DNA of 16,331 nucleotides from NCBI GenBank assembly GCA_964442345.1, contig CAYTZD010000035.1:1-16331 (forward strand). Direction: 5' to 3'. Made by a program: the position numbers and the translations under genes. The notes beneath the pieces are model-generated. The model worked only from the letters and a program-made list of their open reading frames with translations. It ran no database searches and was not told the origin of the DNA. Position 1 is the first letter of the stretch; each line of letters opens with the position of its first letter. The stretch comes from Hippea sp964442345. GTDB taxonomy: Bacteria > Campylobacterota_A > Desulfurellia > Desulfurellales > Hippeaceae. Shown one piece after another: positions 1 through 7,010 of the stretch.

Positions 1-60
1 TCATACTTGCAATATGAGAAGCTTTATGATAGAAAAATAATCAAAATGAAAGGTGGCTAA
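1..60 (+). CDS. C-terminal end of an unidentified gene (partial)
   Basis: Frame 1 is open from the window edge to a TAA at 58-60 and would encode 19 residues ending IIKMKGG. The other two forward frames close earlier. The stop lies two bases before the thioredoxin-like ATG, and that gene's AGGTGG ribosome binding site sits inside these last codons, which is normal for two genes of one operon. Twenty open codons in AT-rich DNA can occur by chance, so the call rests mainly on context. The fragment is too short to identify. Confidence 0.5.
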   Translation, partial: SYLQYEKLYDRKIIKMKGG

Positions 61-62
61 CA

Positions 63-407
63 ATGAAGCAGATTAAAGAACTACCAAAGGATGGCAAATT
101 CGTTGTGCTTTTTACATCGGATCACTGTCCACACTGCAAAAAGATGGAGAAAAACCTAAAACAGATAGAGAAAAAATACAGCGAAAAGGGTATAGAGTTT
201 TATTCTATCAATATCTCCCGCAATCAAGAGATAGCCTTAAAATACAACATTATGTCTGTTCCATTTACCATATTTATGAACGGCAACAAGCTTGTCGGTA
301 AAGAATCTGGCGCTGTGTCCATTAAAACCATAGAATTAGAACTTGAAGAACTTCTAAAGGATGGAGAGTTTATCAAAAAGCTTAAAAGATTATTCAGATT
401 ATCTTAA
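63..407 (+). CDS. Small cytoplasmic thioredoxin-fold protein (CPHC active site)
   Basis: The 114-residue protein has one thioredoxin fold. A hydrophobic strand (FVVLFTSD, 13-20) leads to a CPHC redox motif (Cys22, Cys25). The cis-proline loop SVPF has Pro67, and a final strand carries FMNGNKLVG. There is no signal peptide or membrane segment, so it should act in the cytoplasm in thiol-disulfide exchange; the partner is unknown. CPHC is better known from periplasmic DsbA than from classic CGPC thioredoxins, so its potential may differ from housekeeping thioredoxin. The C-terminus is Lys/Arg-rich. The ATG at 63 has AGGTGG six bases upstream at 51-56. It appears co-transcribed with the gene ending at 60, and its stop overlaps the convergent diguanylate cyclase stop by 4 nt. 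The fold is secure; the specific role is not. Confidence 0.85.
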   Translation: MKQIKELPKDGKFVVLFTSDHCPHCKKMEKNLKQIEKKYSEKGIEFYSINISRNQEIALKYNIMSVPFTIFMNGNKLVGKESGAVSIKTIELELEELLKDGEFIKKLKRLFRLS

Positions 408-1690
408 CACTCTTCTATCTTTGAACCATCAAACTTCATAACTTTATTTCTACCGCTCTCTTTTGCTTCATATAAGGCTTTATCCGCTTTGCCTATAAAC
501 CCGTTGATCGTGTCGTCTTTAAATTCTGCAACACCTACGGACACCGTTATTGATATATCTTCATTTTGATTTTTTACTCTCATATTCTCTATATTTGACC
601 TTATCCTTTCTGCAACATCACACGCTTTATTAAGATTTGTCTCTGGTAATATTACAGAGAACTCTTCTCCGCCGAATCTTCCTGCAATATCTGAACTTCT
701 TATTGAATCTTCTATCGCCCTTGCAACACTTTTTAGCACTTCATCACCCACAATATGGCCGTATGTGTCATTTATGCGTTTAAATTTATCAAGATCCAAT
801 ATCATAAAGGAAAGTGGCTTGTCGTTTCTTTTTGAAAGTTCGATAAACTTCTCAAGGAATGTTATAATCGAACGCCTGTTGTAAAGTCCTGTCAAAAAAT
901 CCCTTTCAGATTCATGTTTTAGTTTTTTTATCAGCTGACCTTTGTGTATGTTTGCCTTTACCCTTGCATAAAACTCAACAATGCTGTATGGCTTTCTTAT
1001 AAAATCATCGACACCGCTTTCAAACGCCTGCTTCATTATTTTAAAGCTTTCTGTGCCTTCTGCTGCTGTAACGCCAATAATCGGGATATGATTAAATCTT
1101 TCATCACCCTTCAATGCTTTTGCCACTTCAAAACCACTTGCACCAGGTAGGTTTATATCAAGCAAGATTGCATCAACTTCGTTGCCTTCAAGCAACAACC
1201 TTAAAGCTTCTTCGCCGCTGTATGCGCTTATCGGCTTTATGTTCTTCTCTTTAAGCTGATGACACATCGTCTGATTCTGCACCTTTGAATCTTCAACCAC
1301 CATAACCGTGCCGATAACATTCTTCTCTCCCTTAAAGAACGCATTTAAGTAGTCGTAAAGCTCACCCTGTTTAAACGGCTTCTTCAAATAATCAAAAGCA
1401 CCATAATCAAATGCCTTATTCTTAAAATAGTCATCATCGCTTGCCGTAAGCATAACAACTGGTAAATCTTCAAGCTTCAATTCGGTTTTTATCTTTTTTA
1501 TCAACTCCCAACCGTTCATTCCCGGCATCTCACCATCTATAATGGCAAAATCAAAATTGCTGTCATTCTTTAAAAATTCATAAGCCTCTTCACCGTCTGA
1601 GAAGATCTCAACTTCGTATGAGCTTTCAAGTTCCCTTTTTACCATCTTTTGAATAAACGAACTATCATCGCATACAAGTATGCGTCTCAT
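404..1690 (-). CDS. PleD-like response regulator diguanylate cyclase (REC-REC-GGDEF)
   Basis: The 428-residue protein has two receiver domains followed by a GGDEF domain and should make cyclic di-GMP from two GTP. REC1 (about 1-120) keeps the acidic pair Asp8/Asp9, phosphoacceptor Asp52, Thr82 and Lys104. REC2 (about 127-248) keeps Asp134, Asp178, Thr208 and Lys233, so both domains look able to accept phosphate. The GGDEF domain begins at DFLTGLYNRR (264-273) and has the active loop GGEEF at 340-344. An RSSD inhibitory site (331-334) lies exactly five residues before it, predicting product inhibition. There is no membrane segment. This is the architecture of Caulobacter PleD, although REC2 there is degenerate. 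It is last in its operon, three bases after hemB, with GAGGTG before the ATG. No cognate histidine kinase is in view. Confidence 0.95.
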   Translation of the reverse strand: MRRILVCDDSSFIQKMVKRELESSYEVEIFSDGEEAYEFLKNDSNFDFAIIDGEMPGMNGWELIKKIKTELKLEDLPVVMLTASDDDYFKNKAFDYGAFDYLKKPFKQGELYDYLNAFFKGEKNVIGTVMVVEDSKVQNQTMCHQLKEKNIKPISAYSGEEALRLLLEGNEVDAILLDINLPGASGFEVAKALKGDERFNHIPIIGVTAAEGTESFKIMKQAFESGVDDFIRKPYSIVEFYARVKANIHKGQLIKKLKHESERDFLTGLYNRRSIITFLEKFIELSKRNDKPLSFMILDLDKFKRINDTYGHIVGDEVLKSVARAIEDSIRSSDIAGRFGGEEFSVILPETNLNKACDVAERIRSNIENMRVKNQNEDISITVSVGVAEFKDDTINGFIGKADKALYEAKESGRNKVMKFDGSKIEEC

Positions 1691-1693
1691 GTT

Positions 1694-2674
1694 TCACCTC
1701 TTTAATATTTCGGCTATATCCTTAGCAAAATATGTGATTATTATATCTGCACCTGCCCTTTTTATTGCCGTTAGCGTCTCAATCATAATAGCCTTCTCAT
1801 CAACCCAACCCTTTAGCGCTGCTGCCTTTATCATGGAATACTCACCGCTTACATTATAAGCAGCAAGTGGCATATAAGGAAACTTCTCCTTTACAAGCCT
1901 TATCACATCCAAATAAGCCAAAGCAGGTTTAACCATAAGAAAGTCGGCGCCTTCTTCTATATCCAGCATGCACTCCTTTATCGCTTCGTCAGCATTTCTA
2001 AAGTCCATCTGATAGCTTTTTCTATCGCCAAATGCAGGTGCGCTTTCTGCAGCATCCCTGAATGGCCCATAGAAAGCAGATGAATACTTGACTGCATACG
2101 ACATAATCGATACATCGTAAAACCCATTCTCATCTAAGGATTCTCTAATTGCCTTAACCATACCATCCATCATGCCGCTTGGTGCAATTATATCTGCACC
2201 CATCTTTGCATAGACATAGGCTTCCTTCTTTAAAAGCTTTAGCGTCTCATCGTTTAGGACATTACCGTTTTTATCCAACACACCACAGTGGCCATGTGAT
2301 GTATATTCACACAAGCAGGCATCAGCTATAACAACAAGTTCTGGTATTGCCGATTTTATGCTGTTTATCGCTTTTGCTATAATACCATCTTCAGCATAAG
2401 CTTCAGATCCAAACTCATCCTTCTTATCTGGAATACCAAACAGAATCACACTTTTTATACCTAAATCAAATGCTTCCTTTGCTTCCTTTATAGCGTTATC
2501 AATGGAAAGCTGATATATGCCCGGCATTGATTCGACAGGACTTTTTATGTTTTCTCCTTCCCTTACAAATATAGGATAAACAAAATCATCCAAATCAAGC
2601 TTTGTTTGGGCAACCATATCTCTAAGCTGGGTTGTTTTTCTTAACCTTCTTGCTCTTGTAGTTGGAAATCTCAT
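1694..2674 (-). CDS. hemB: Delta-aminolevulinic acid dehydratase (porphobilinogen synthase)
   Basis: The 326-residue enzyme condenses two 5-aminolevulinate molecules to porphobilinogen, the first common step to heme, siroheme and cobalamin. Both Schiff-base lysines are present: Lys196 in SYAVKYSSAFYGPFRDA and Lys249 in LMVKPALAYLD. The cysteine triad Cys120, Cys122 and Cys130 (CLCEYTSHGHC) marks the catalytic-zinc class rather than the magnesium-only class with Asp replacements. Length is normal and the enzyme is cytoplasmic. The ATG shares one base with the upstream glycosyltransferase stop (TAATG), and GGAGG lies seven bases before it, so translation is probably coupled. The enzyme sits between an envelope glycosyltransferase and a diguanylate cyclase, with no other heme genes in view. 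Confidence 0.97.
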   Translation of the reverse strand: MRFPTTRARRLRKTTQLRDMVAQTKLDLDDFVYPIFVREGENIKSPVESMPGIYQLSIDNAIKEAKEAFDLGIKSVILFGIPDKKDEFGSEAYAEDGIIAKAINSIKSAIPELVVIADACLCEYTSHGHCGVLDKNGNVLNDETLKLLKKEAYVYAKMGADIIAPSGMMDGMVKAIRESLDENGFYDVSIMSYAVKYSSAFYGPFRDAAESAPAFGDRKSYQMDFRNADEAIKECMLDIEEGADFLMVKPALAYLDVIRLVKEKFPYMPLAAYNVSGEYSMIKAAALKGWVDEKAIMIETLTAIKRAGADIIITYFAKDIAEILKR

Positions 2675-3738
2675 TATTTAACCTCCATCAACTCCTTATA
2701 AACCATTATATAATCTTTAACCATTTTTTCCACAGAAAACTTTTCTTTTACTCTCTTATACGCTTTATCTATAAGTTTATCTCTTAACTTTTTATCCAGA
2801 TACAATCTTTCTATGGCTTTAGCTAAAGCTACAGAATCCCTTTTTGGAATAAGAATGCCTGTTTCGTTGTTTTGTATTACCTCTTTTGCGCCACCTGCAT
2901 CCGTAGCCACAACAGGTGTCTTTAAAATCATAGCATTCAAAATGGCACCGCTAAAACCTTCATTATCAGACGGTAAAACAAACAGATCAAAGGCTTTAAT
3001 ATAATTTTGAATATCCTTCTGAAAACCTATAAGAAAAAACCTATCTTCTATGGATAGACTTTTTAATTGTTTTTCAAGCTGCTTTTTTAAATTACCTTCG
3101 CCTGCAACGATAAATACCAGATCTTTATACTGTTTTAAAACCATTGATGCTGCTTCTATTAGATTTGGTATATTCTTCTGCTCTGTTAAAGCTGCAGCCG
3201 TCCCAACAATAAATCTATTTCCATACCTTTTTCTTATTGCTTCAACCTTTTTAAAATCAACACTGCTTTCAATTAAAGGGTTGGTTATAGAATAGATTAC
3301 CCTTAGTTTGCCATTATCAACAAAACCATTTAACACATCTTTTACAGCAGAAGAGACAGAGACAATCAAATCTGCAGAATTGTACTTAAATTTGGTAAAA
3401 ACATCGTTTTTTGGTTTATAATCAACCCTTCTTGTATATACAAGCGGCTTTTTGTTAAACAGTTTTGCTAAAGCGGAGATATTTAGCGCCTTTGATGCGT
3501 GAGCGTGTATTATATCGTAATCTTTACCTTCTTTTGCAAGCCTTACCCAGTCGGTTAGTTGATTACCCGTTAACCTTACCGTTTCTATTTTTTTCTCTTT
3601 ACATCTATTGTATAGCTCATCTTCTACTGTTGCAACAGCTGAATCTATGCCATTTTTTATAAGTCCTTCAACAAGCCATAGAAGTTGCTGCTCGCCGCCT
3701 CTGAAACCTTTTTCTGTATCGACATGCAGAATCCTCAT
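2674..3738 (-). CDS. GT4-family (GT-B fold) glycosyltransferase
   Basis: The 354-residue protein has a GT-B fold. The N-terminal acceptor half contains the glycine-rich loop KGFRGGEQQ (10-18) and HAHASKA (78-84). The C-terminal half contains VGTAAALTEQKN (178-189), VAGEGNL (211-217) and the nucleotide-sugar site PSDNEGFSGAILNAM (256-270). The first Glu of the usual E-x7-E motif is Glu260, while the second position is Asn268. There is no signal peptide, so it probably works at the cytoplasmic face of the inner membrane. The ATGA overlap with the upstream polysaccharide deacetylase suggests both act on one envelope glycan such as LPS core. Donor and acceptor cannot be read from sequence. Family confidence is high; pathway assignment is inference. 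Confidence 0.9.
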   Translation of the reverse strand: MRILHVDTEKGFRGGEQQLLWLVEGLIKNGIDSAVATVEDELYNRCKEKKIETVRLTGNQLTDWVRLAKEGKDYDIIHAHASKALNISALAKLFNKKPLVYTRRVDYKPKNDVFTKFKYNSADLIVSVSSAVKDVLNGFVDNGKLRVIYSITNPLIESSVDFKKVEAIRKRYGNRFIVGTAAALTEQKNIPNLIEAASMVLKQYKDLVFIVAGEGNLKKQLEKQLKSLSIEDRFFLIGFQKDIQNYIKAFDLFVLPSDNEGFSGAILNAMILKTPVVATDAGGAKEVIQNNETGILIPKRDSVALAKAIERLYLDKKLRDKLIDKAYKRVKEKFSVEKMVKDYIMVYKELMEVK

Positions 3739-4847
3739 ATCTTCCTATGCACCATAGAGTATGTTTTTGCAAGTATCTTGTTTGAATATAGCCTTATCCG
3801 TGATTTAAACCAGTCTAAATCCTTTTTCCAGATACCAAATCTTTTTATCTCATAAGTAGAATCGCCAGGTGAGTTTGCACCAACCTTTGTCGTAAAGAGA
3901 TACCTAAAACCAACTTCCTTTGCTATTCTAAGTGATAAGTCGTTGTATGCACCCCAGGGCCAGCTAAATGCATCGCATCGCTTTTTTACCTCGTAGCCCA
4001 CTTCTCCTTTTGCCACTTCAAGCTCCATTCTTATCCTTGCAGTTTGTTCTTCTTCTGTCTCAAATCTGCCTATCTCTTCACTTCCCTTCTCTTTCTTGTA
4101 TCTCTCAACTATCTGATTAAGTTCACTCTCCCAGTTTGGCTTTTTGAAAAATTCAATAAAACCGTTGTCTTCAACATACTTTGCAAGCATATCCCTTAAC
4201 TCTTTATCGGCTGTAAACTCCCTTGCTGCAAGTTCTGGTCTTCTCTCAAAATCCGGCGTTCCAAATCTCTCATCGCCCTTTATCATCTGCCAAGCTGAAT
4301 GTTTATCTCTTGGCCTATTAAAGCCTATAATCTTACTATCCGCATACACTTTTCTATGCATTTTCGTATGTGGTTGCACATCTATTATGCCGCTTCTCTC
4401 CATCGTTCTTATCTCTTCCCAGCAAAGCCTTCTTATCGTCTTTATCTTGCATCCATGTTCTTTGATATAGGTTGACGAACAGTCGGGAATTCTCTCCTTT
4501 GGAATCTTGCCCGACCAGTAATCTTCCAAGTTTAAACCTGTAAATTCATCTTCTTCAACCGTCCATGTAACTAAAAACAGAATAGCATTAAAACCATACT
4601 TTTTAAGCAAAGGATAGGCATAGACCCAAGTGTCTAAATAGCCATCGTCAAATGTTATCAAGACAGCTTTATCCCAATCCTTTTTGCCTGTCTCTAAATA
4701 TTCGCCAAGTTGCTCTTTTGTTATTGATACATAGCCTTCTTCCTTTAAAAACTTAAGATGCTCTTCAAATAATTCAGGTGGAATAGATAGCACATCGTTA
4801 TCATAGTTTATGTGATGATAAAGCAAAACAGGAACGCTTGTCTGCAT
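3735..4847 (-). CDS. Polysaccharide deacetylase family protein (NodB-type) with a large insertion
   Basis: The 370-residue protein carries carbohydrate esterase family 4 signatures. Motif 1 is TFDDGY at 65-70, giving catalytic and metal Asp67/Asp68. Motif 2 is HTKMH at 160-164, giving metal-binding His160 and His164. A late motif FSWPWGAYND (294-303) corresponds to the usual FAYPYGAY. Such enzymes remove N-acetyl or similar acyl groups from sugars using a divalent metal. The family core is about 200 residues; here a charged helical stretch at about 170-270 separates motif 2 from the late motifs, and Cys123, Cys133 and Cys142 precede motif 2. I see no signal peptide, so it may act on a cytoplasmic or lipid-linked intermediate. 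The ATG at 4847 follows an AGGGGGA box. It is first gene of its unit, and its stop overlaps the glycosyltransferase start (ATGA). Confidence 0.9.
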   Translation of the reverse strand: MQTSVPVLLYHHINYDNDVLSIPPELFEEHLKFLKEEGYVSITKEQLGEYLETGKKDWDKAVLITFDDGYLDTWVYAYPLLKKYGFNAILFLVTWTVEEDEFTGLNLEDYWSGKIPKERIPDCSSTYIKEHGCKIKTIRRLCWEEIRTMERSGIIDVQPHTKMHRKVYADSKIIGFNRPRDKHSAWQMIKGDERFGTPDFERRPELAAREFTADKELRDMLAKYVEDNGFIEFFKKPNWESELNQIVERYKKEKGSEEIGRFETEEEQTARIRMELEVAKGEVGYEVKKRCDAFSWPWGAYNDLSLRIAKEVGFRYLFTTKVGANSPGDSTYEIKRFGIWKKDLDWFKSRIRLYSNKILAKTYSMVHRKI

Positions 4848-4882
4848 CTTGCTTCCCCCTTCTCTTATTTCTTAAAACAAAT

Positions 4883-4910
4883 ACTATACTAATAAAAGAA
4901 AACTATTCAA
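4883..4910 (-). promoter_or_regulatory. Predicted sigma70-type promoter of the deacetylase-glycosyltransferase-hemB-cyclase unit
   Basis: On the minus strand a TTGAAT -35 box (4905-4910) is followed after 16 bases by a TATAGT -10 box (4883-4888, five of six consensus bases). Transcription would start near 4876, about 30 bases before the deacetylase ATG. It lies just beyond the terminator of the previous gene, exactly where a new unit should begin. It is a consensus match by eye only. Confidence 0.5.
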
Positions 4911-4930
4911 GATTAGCGGTAGGTTAAAAC

Positions 4931-4954
4931 AAAAAAAGCGGGCTAAAAGCCCGC
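4931..4954 (-). terminator. Intrinsic terminator of the DUF505-like gene
   Basis: Read on the minus strand, GCGGGCT, a three-base TTT loop and AGCCCGC form a perfect seven-pair GC-rich stem (4938-4954). It is followed at once by seven T residues (4937-4931). It begins seven bases after the TAA at 4962-4964. It is the only clear rho-independent terminator in the window. Confidence 0.93.
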
Positions 4955-4961
4955 CTGTTGG

Positions 4962-6911
4962 TTATTCTTTTAGATGCTCTCTTTTGTATTCATACATATC
5001 TGCATAACCTGCAAGCGACTCTTGTGGGTTCATAAGCTTTACGGCTTCAAGGATTAACAATCCTGCTTCATTTACAGTGTTTACACCGACAAAACCTGCT
5101 CTTTTGCACACATTAAAGGCTTCCTTGAAAACATCTTCTGACAATTCACTTCTTTTTATCGCTTCCTTATGCTTCTTTGGTAATATTCTTATCTTTTTCT
5201 CCTTCTCATAAAGCGAACCGACTTCAGAAAGTGCCTTTATAACCCTATACATAACAGGTGTAATTGGTGTTGCAAAATTTACAGGAACGCCAGATAAAGC
5301 TCTATCCATAAGCTGACCTGCTTCTGTCTCAACTATATTACCATCAGGCAAAATCTCTATCAAGTGGCGTGCTTCTAACTTCTCCAAAGCCCACTGCATT
5401 TTTCTCTTCTCATCGTCATTTTTGGCTCTTTCAAGCACATCACTAACGGTCATGCCTTTATCTGGAATCATTTTGAATATTTCATGCTCATACTTTGTAA
5501 GATATGGCTCTCTTTCTATCTCTTCGGCTAAATGTGCATAGAAATAACCAGACTTTGTTGGTTCAAAAGTTCCAATAAGAGACATCTCTTTTGCCTTCTC
5601 ATACCACTCTACATTGGGTGCTGAGAAAGACTTTCTTGTCATAGTTATCGCTTTAATAGCTGTTGAACTGATAGACCTTCTCTTAGCCTGCTGATCCTTT
5701 AATACATCCTTCCCGAGATTGGTCAGTTCAAATACTTCACTATATCCATCCTTCTCAATTGTTTTTATCAGGTTGAACGATTCAAGGGAGAACAAAGCAA
5801 TTCTCAAATTAAAGTTATCTTCAAACCATTTAATATAGTTTTTCGTCTCCTGAAATTGCTCTGCAATTTTCCTAAATTTCTCAGGCATCTCTTTAATCTT
5901 CTTGCCGTATTTCTCAATCAACTTCTTATACTCTTTTACCTTTCTATCGACAAGCTCTGCTTTTATCTGCTCAAATGTCGGTAAAATATCCTTATTCTCT
6001 TTATTTTTCTCCCACAGATAATCCACAACTTCTAAGACAGCAATCTCTTCTTCTTCTATAGAGAAAGACCACACATCAGTCCTTGCATCCTTCTTCCATA
6101 GCCTATATGCTTCCAAAGCCCACTCTCCAGCTGGCAGAAGATTACCTTCTGCATCCACATAGCCCAATGCTTCAAGCCACTGTTTTGCATCGCTATCTAT
6201 CTCTTCACCATCGGCTAAAGCAGCAAGATTTATCAAGATATGTGGACTTATAACATATCCTTCATTAACAAACCCGCCAAGCTCAAGTGTATTTTTAACT
6301 GCCTGACCCAAAGCCGTAAATGAATAGATATCGCTTTTTGGGACGCTATAAGCAATCAATCTCATTGCTTCAAGCAAACTCTCGTAATATTCACCCACAT
6401 GCAATCTTGAACTCAATGTTGGACCAAATGGCAATTTTCTGATCTCTTCAGCCAATTCAGCAGAGACAACAAGCAAAGGAGAAGTCGCCTTATATGTATG
6501 TAAAACAAATTCAGCTTCCTTATTTAATACAAATCTTTTCTTAAGCTTATCTTCTTCAACAAAACCCCTTTCTTTTAAATATGGCAATGTTATCTGGGTT
6601 ATATTCTCTGACTTCTCAGCACTATCAAGCATCTCTATAACTTCAGAACCTATCCATTTCCAATCATCTGGCCACTGGCTAAAATGCTTAAGCTGGCCTT
6701 TTTCAATCAACGCATCAAGCTGTTGGGCTATACCAACACCCGCATAGGTTAAAGAGACATTTAAATTAGAATCCAACGATACAAGCCCTGCTCTTTCTAA
6801 TGTTCTTACCACTTCGTCGTTTTCCTTCTCAAGCACAGTCAGATGTCTTTCTGTCTCTTTCTCTTTTAGAAGTTTCAGAAGCATCTCGGCATGGTTCTTT
6901 TTAATGACCAT
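4962..6911 (-). CDS. DUF505-like protein of unknown function, built of winged-helix-like repeats
   Basis: The 649-residue protein has no catalytic motif, signal peptide or membrane segment that I can recognise. I associate its size and style with the uncharacterised DUF505 family, from memory and unchecked. The visible feature is a recurring pattern: two helices, then a short hydrophobic strand, a polar turn, and a 'T-x-x-G' step into another helix. These steps fall at 54-58 (LTYAG), about 127-133, 198-202 (FTALG), 258-262 (LLPAG), 396-400 (LTNLG), 450-455 (EPTKSG), 528-532 (ETEAG) and 612-617 (VNEAG). This resembles the wing and following helix of winged-helix domains, repeated about eight times. 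A charged, coiled-coil-like helix lies at about 320-357. It is transcribed alone from its own promoter, with GGAGGG six bases before the ATG. Nucleic-acid or protein binding is a guess. Confidence 0.85.
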   Translation of the reverse strand: MVIKKNHAEMLLKLLKEKETERHLTVLEKENDEVVRTLERAGLVSLDSNLNVSLTYAGVGIAQQLDALIEKGQLKHFSQWPDDWKWIGSEVIEMLDSAEKSENITQITLPYLKERGFVEEDKLKKRFVLNKEAEFVLHTYKATSPLLVVSAELAEEIRKLPFGPTLSSRLHVGEYYESLLEAMRLIAYSVPKSDIYSFTALGQAVKNTLELGGFVNEGYVISPHILINLAALADGEEIDSDAKQWLEALGYVDAEGNLLPAGEWALEAYRLWKKDARTDVWSFSIEEEEIAVLEVVDYLWEKNKENKDILPTFEQIKAELVDRKVKEYKKLIEKYGKKIKEMPEKFRKIAEQFQETKNYIKWFEDNFNLRIALFSLESFNLIKTIEKDGYSEVFELTNLGKDVLKDQQAKRRSISSTAIKAITMTRKSFSAPNVEWYEKAKEMSLIGTFEPTKSGYFYAHLAEEIEREPYLTKYEHEIFKMIPDKGMTVSDVLERAKNDDEKRKMQWALEKLEARHLIEILPDGNIVETEAGQLMDRALSGVPVNFATPITPVMYRVIKALSEVGSLYEKEKKIRILPKKHKEAIKRSELSEDVFKEAFNVCKRAGFVGVNTVNEAGLLILEAVKLMNPQESLAGYADMYEYKREHLKE

Positions 6912-6945
6912 GTTTCACCCTCCACTTTTTATTTTTTCCATTAAC

Positions 6946-6973
6946 AATATAACTCTAAACCTGATTTTTTCAA
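6946..6973 (-). promoter_or_regulatory. Predicted sigma70-type promoter of the DUF505-like gene
   Basis: On the minus strand TTGAAA (6968-6973, five of six) and TATATT (6946-6951, five of six) are separated by 16 bases. Transcription would begin near 6939, leaving a leader of about 28 bases that includes the strong GGAGGG ribosome site at 6918-6923. It falls in the 99-base gap after rimO, the longest non-coding gap inside the rimO-DUF505 stretch. No clear terminator separates it from rimO, so read-through is also possible. Confidence 0.55.
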
Positions 6974-7010
6974 TCTCTGAAGAAGTTTTAAATGTTTTAA
7001 GTAAATAATT

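Noticed and set aside
4144..4470. Plus-strand 108-codon open frame opposite the deacetylase
   Set aside because: It is fully antisense to a gene with conserved motifs, has biased hydrophobic composition, and shows no start context.
4848..4930. A regulatory RNA or small gene between the terminator and the deacetylase
   Set aside because: Only a promoter-like pair and a ribosome site are visible; no stable hairpin or open frame is present.
6912..7010. Terminator after rimO or a small gene in the 99-base gap
   Set aside because: Only tiny weak stems such as TTCA-TGAA are present and no open frame with a ribosome site; the promoter of the next gene explains most of the gap.
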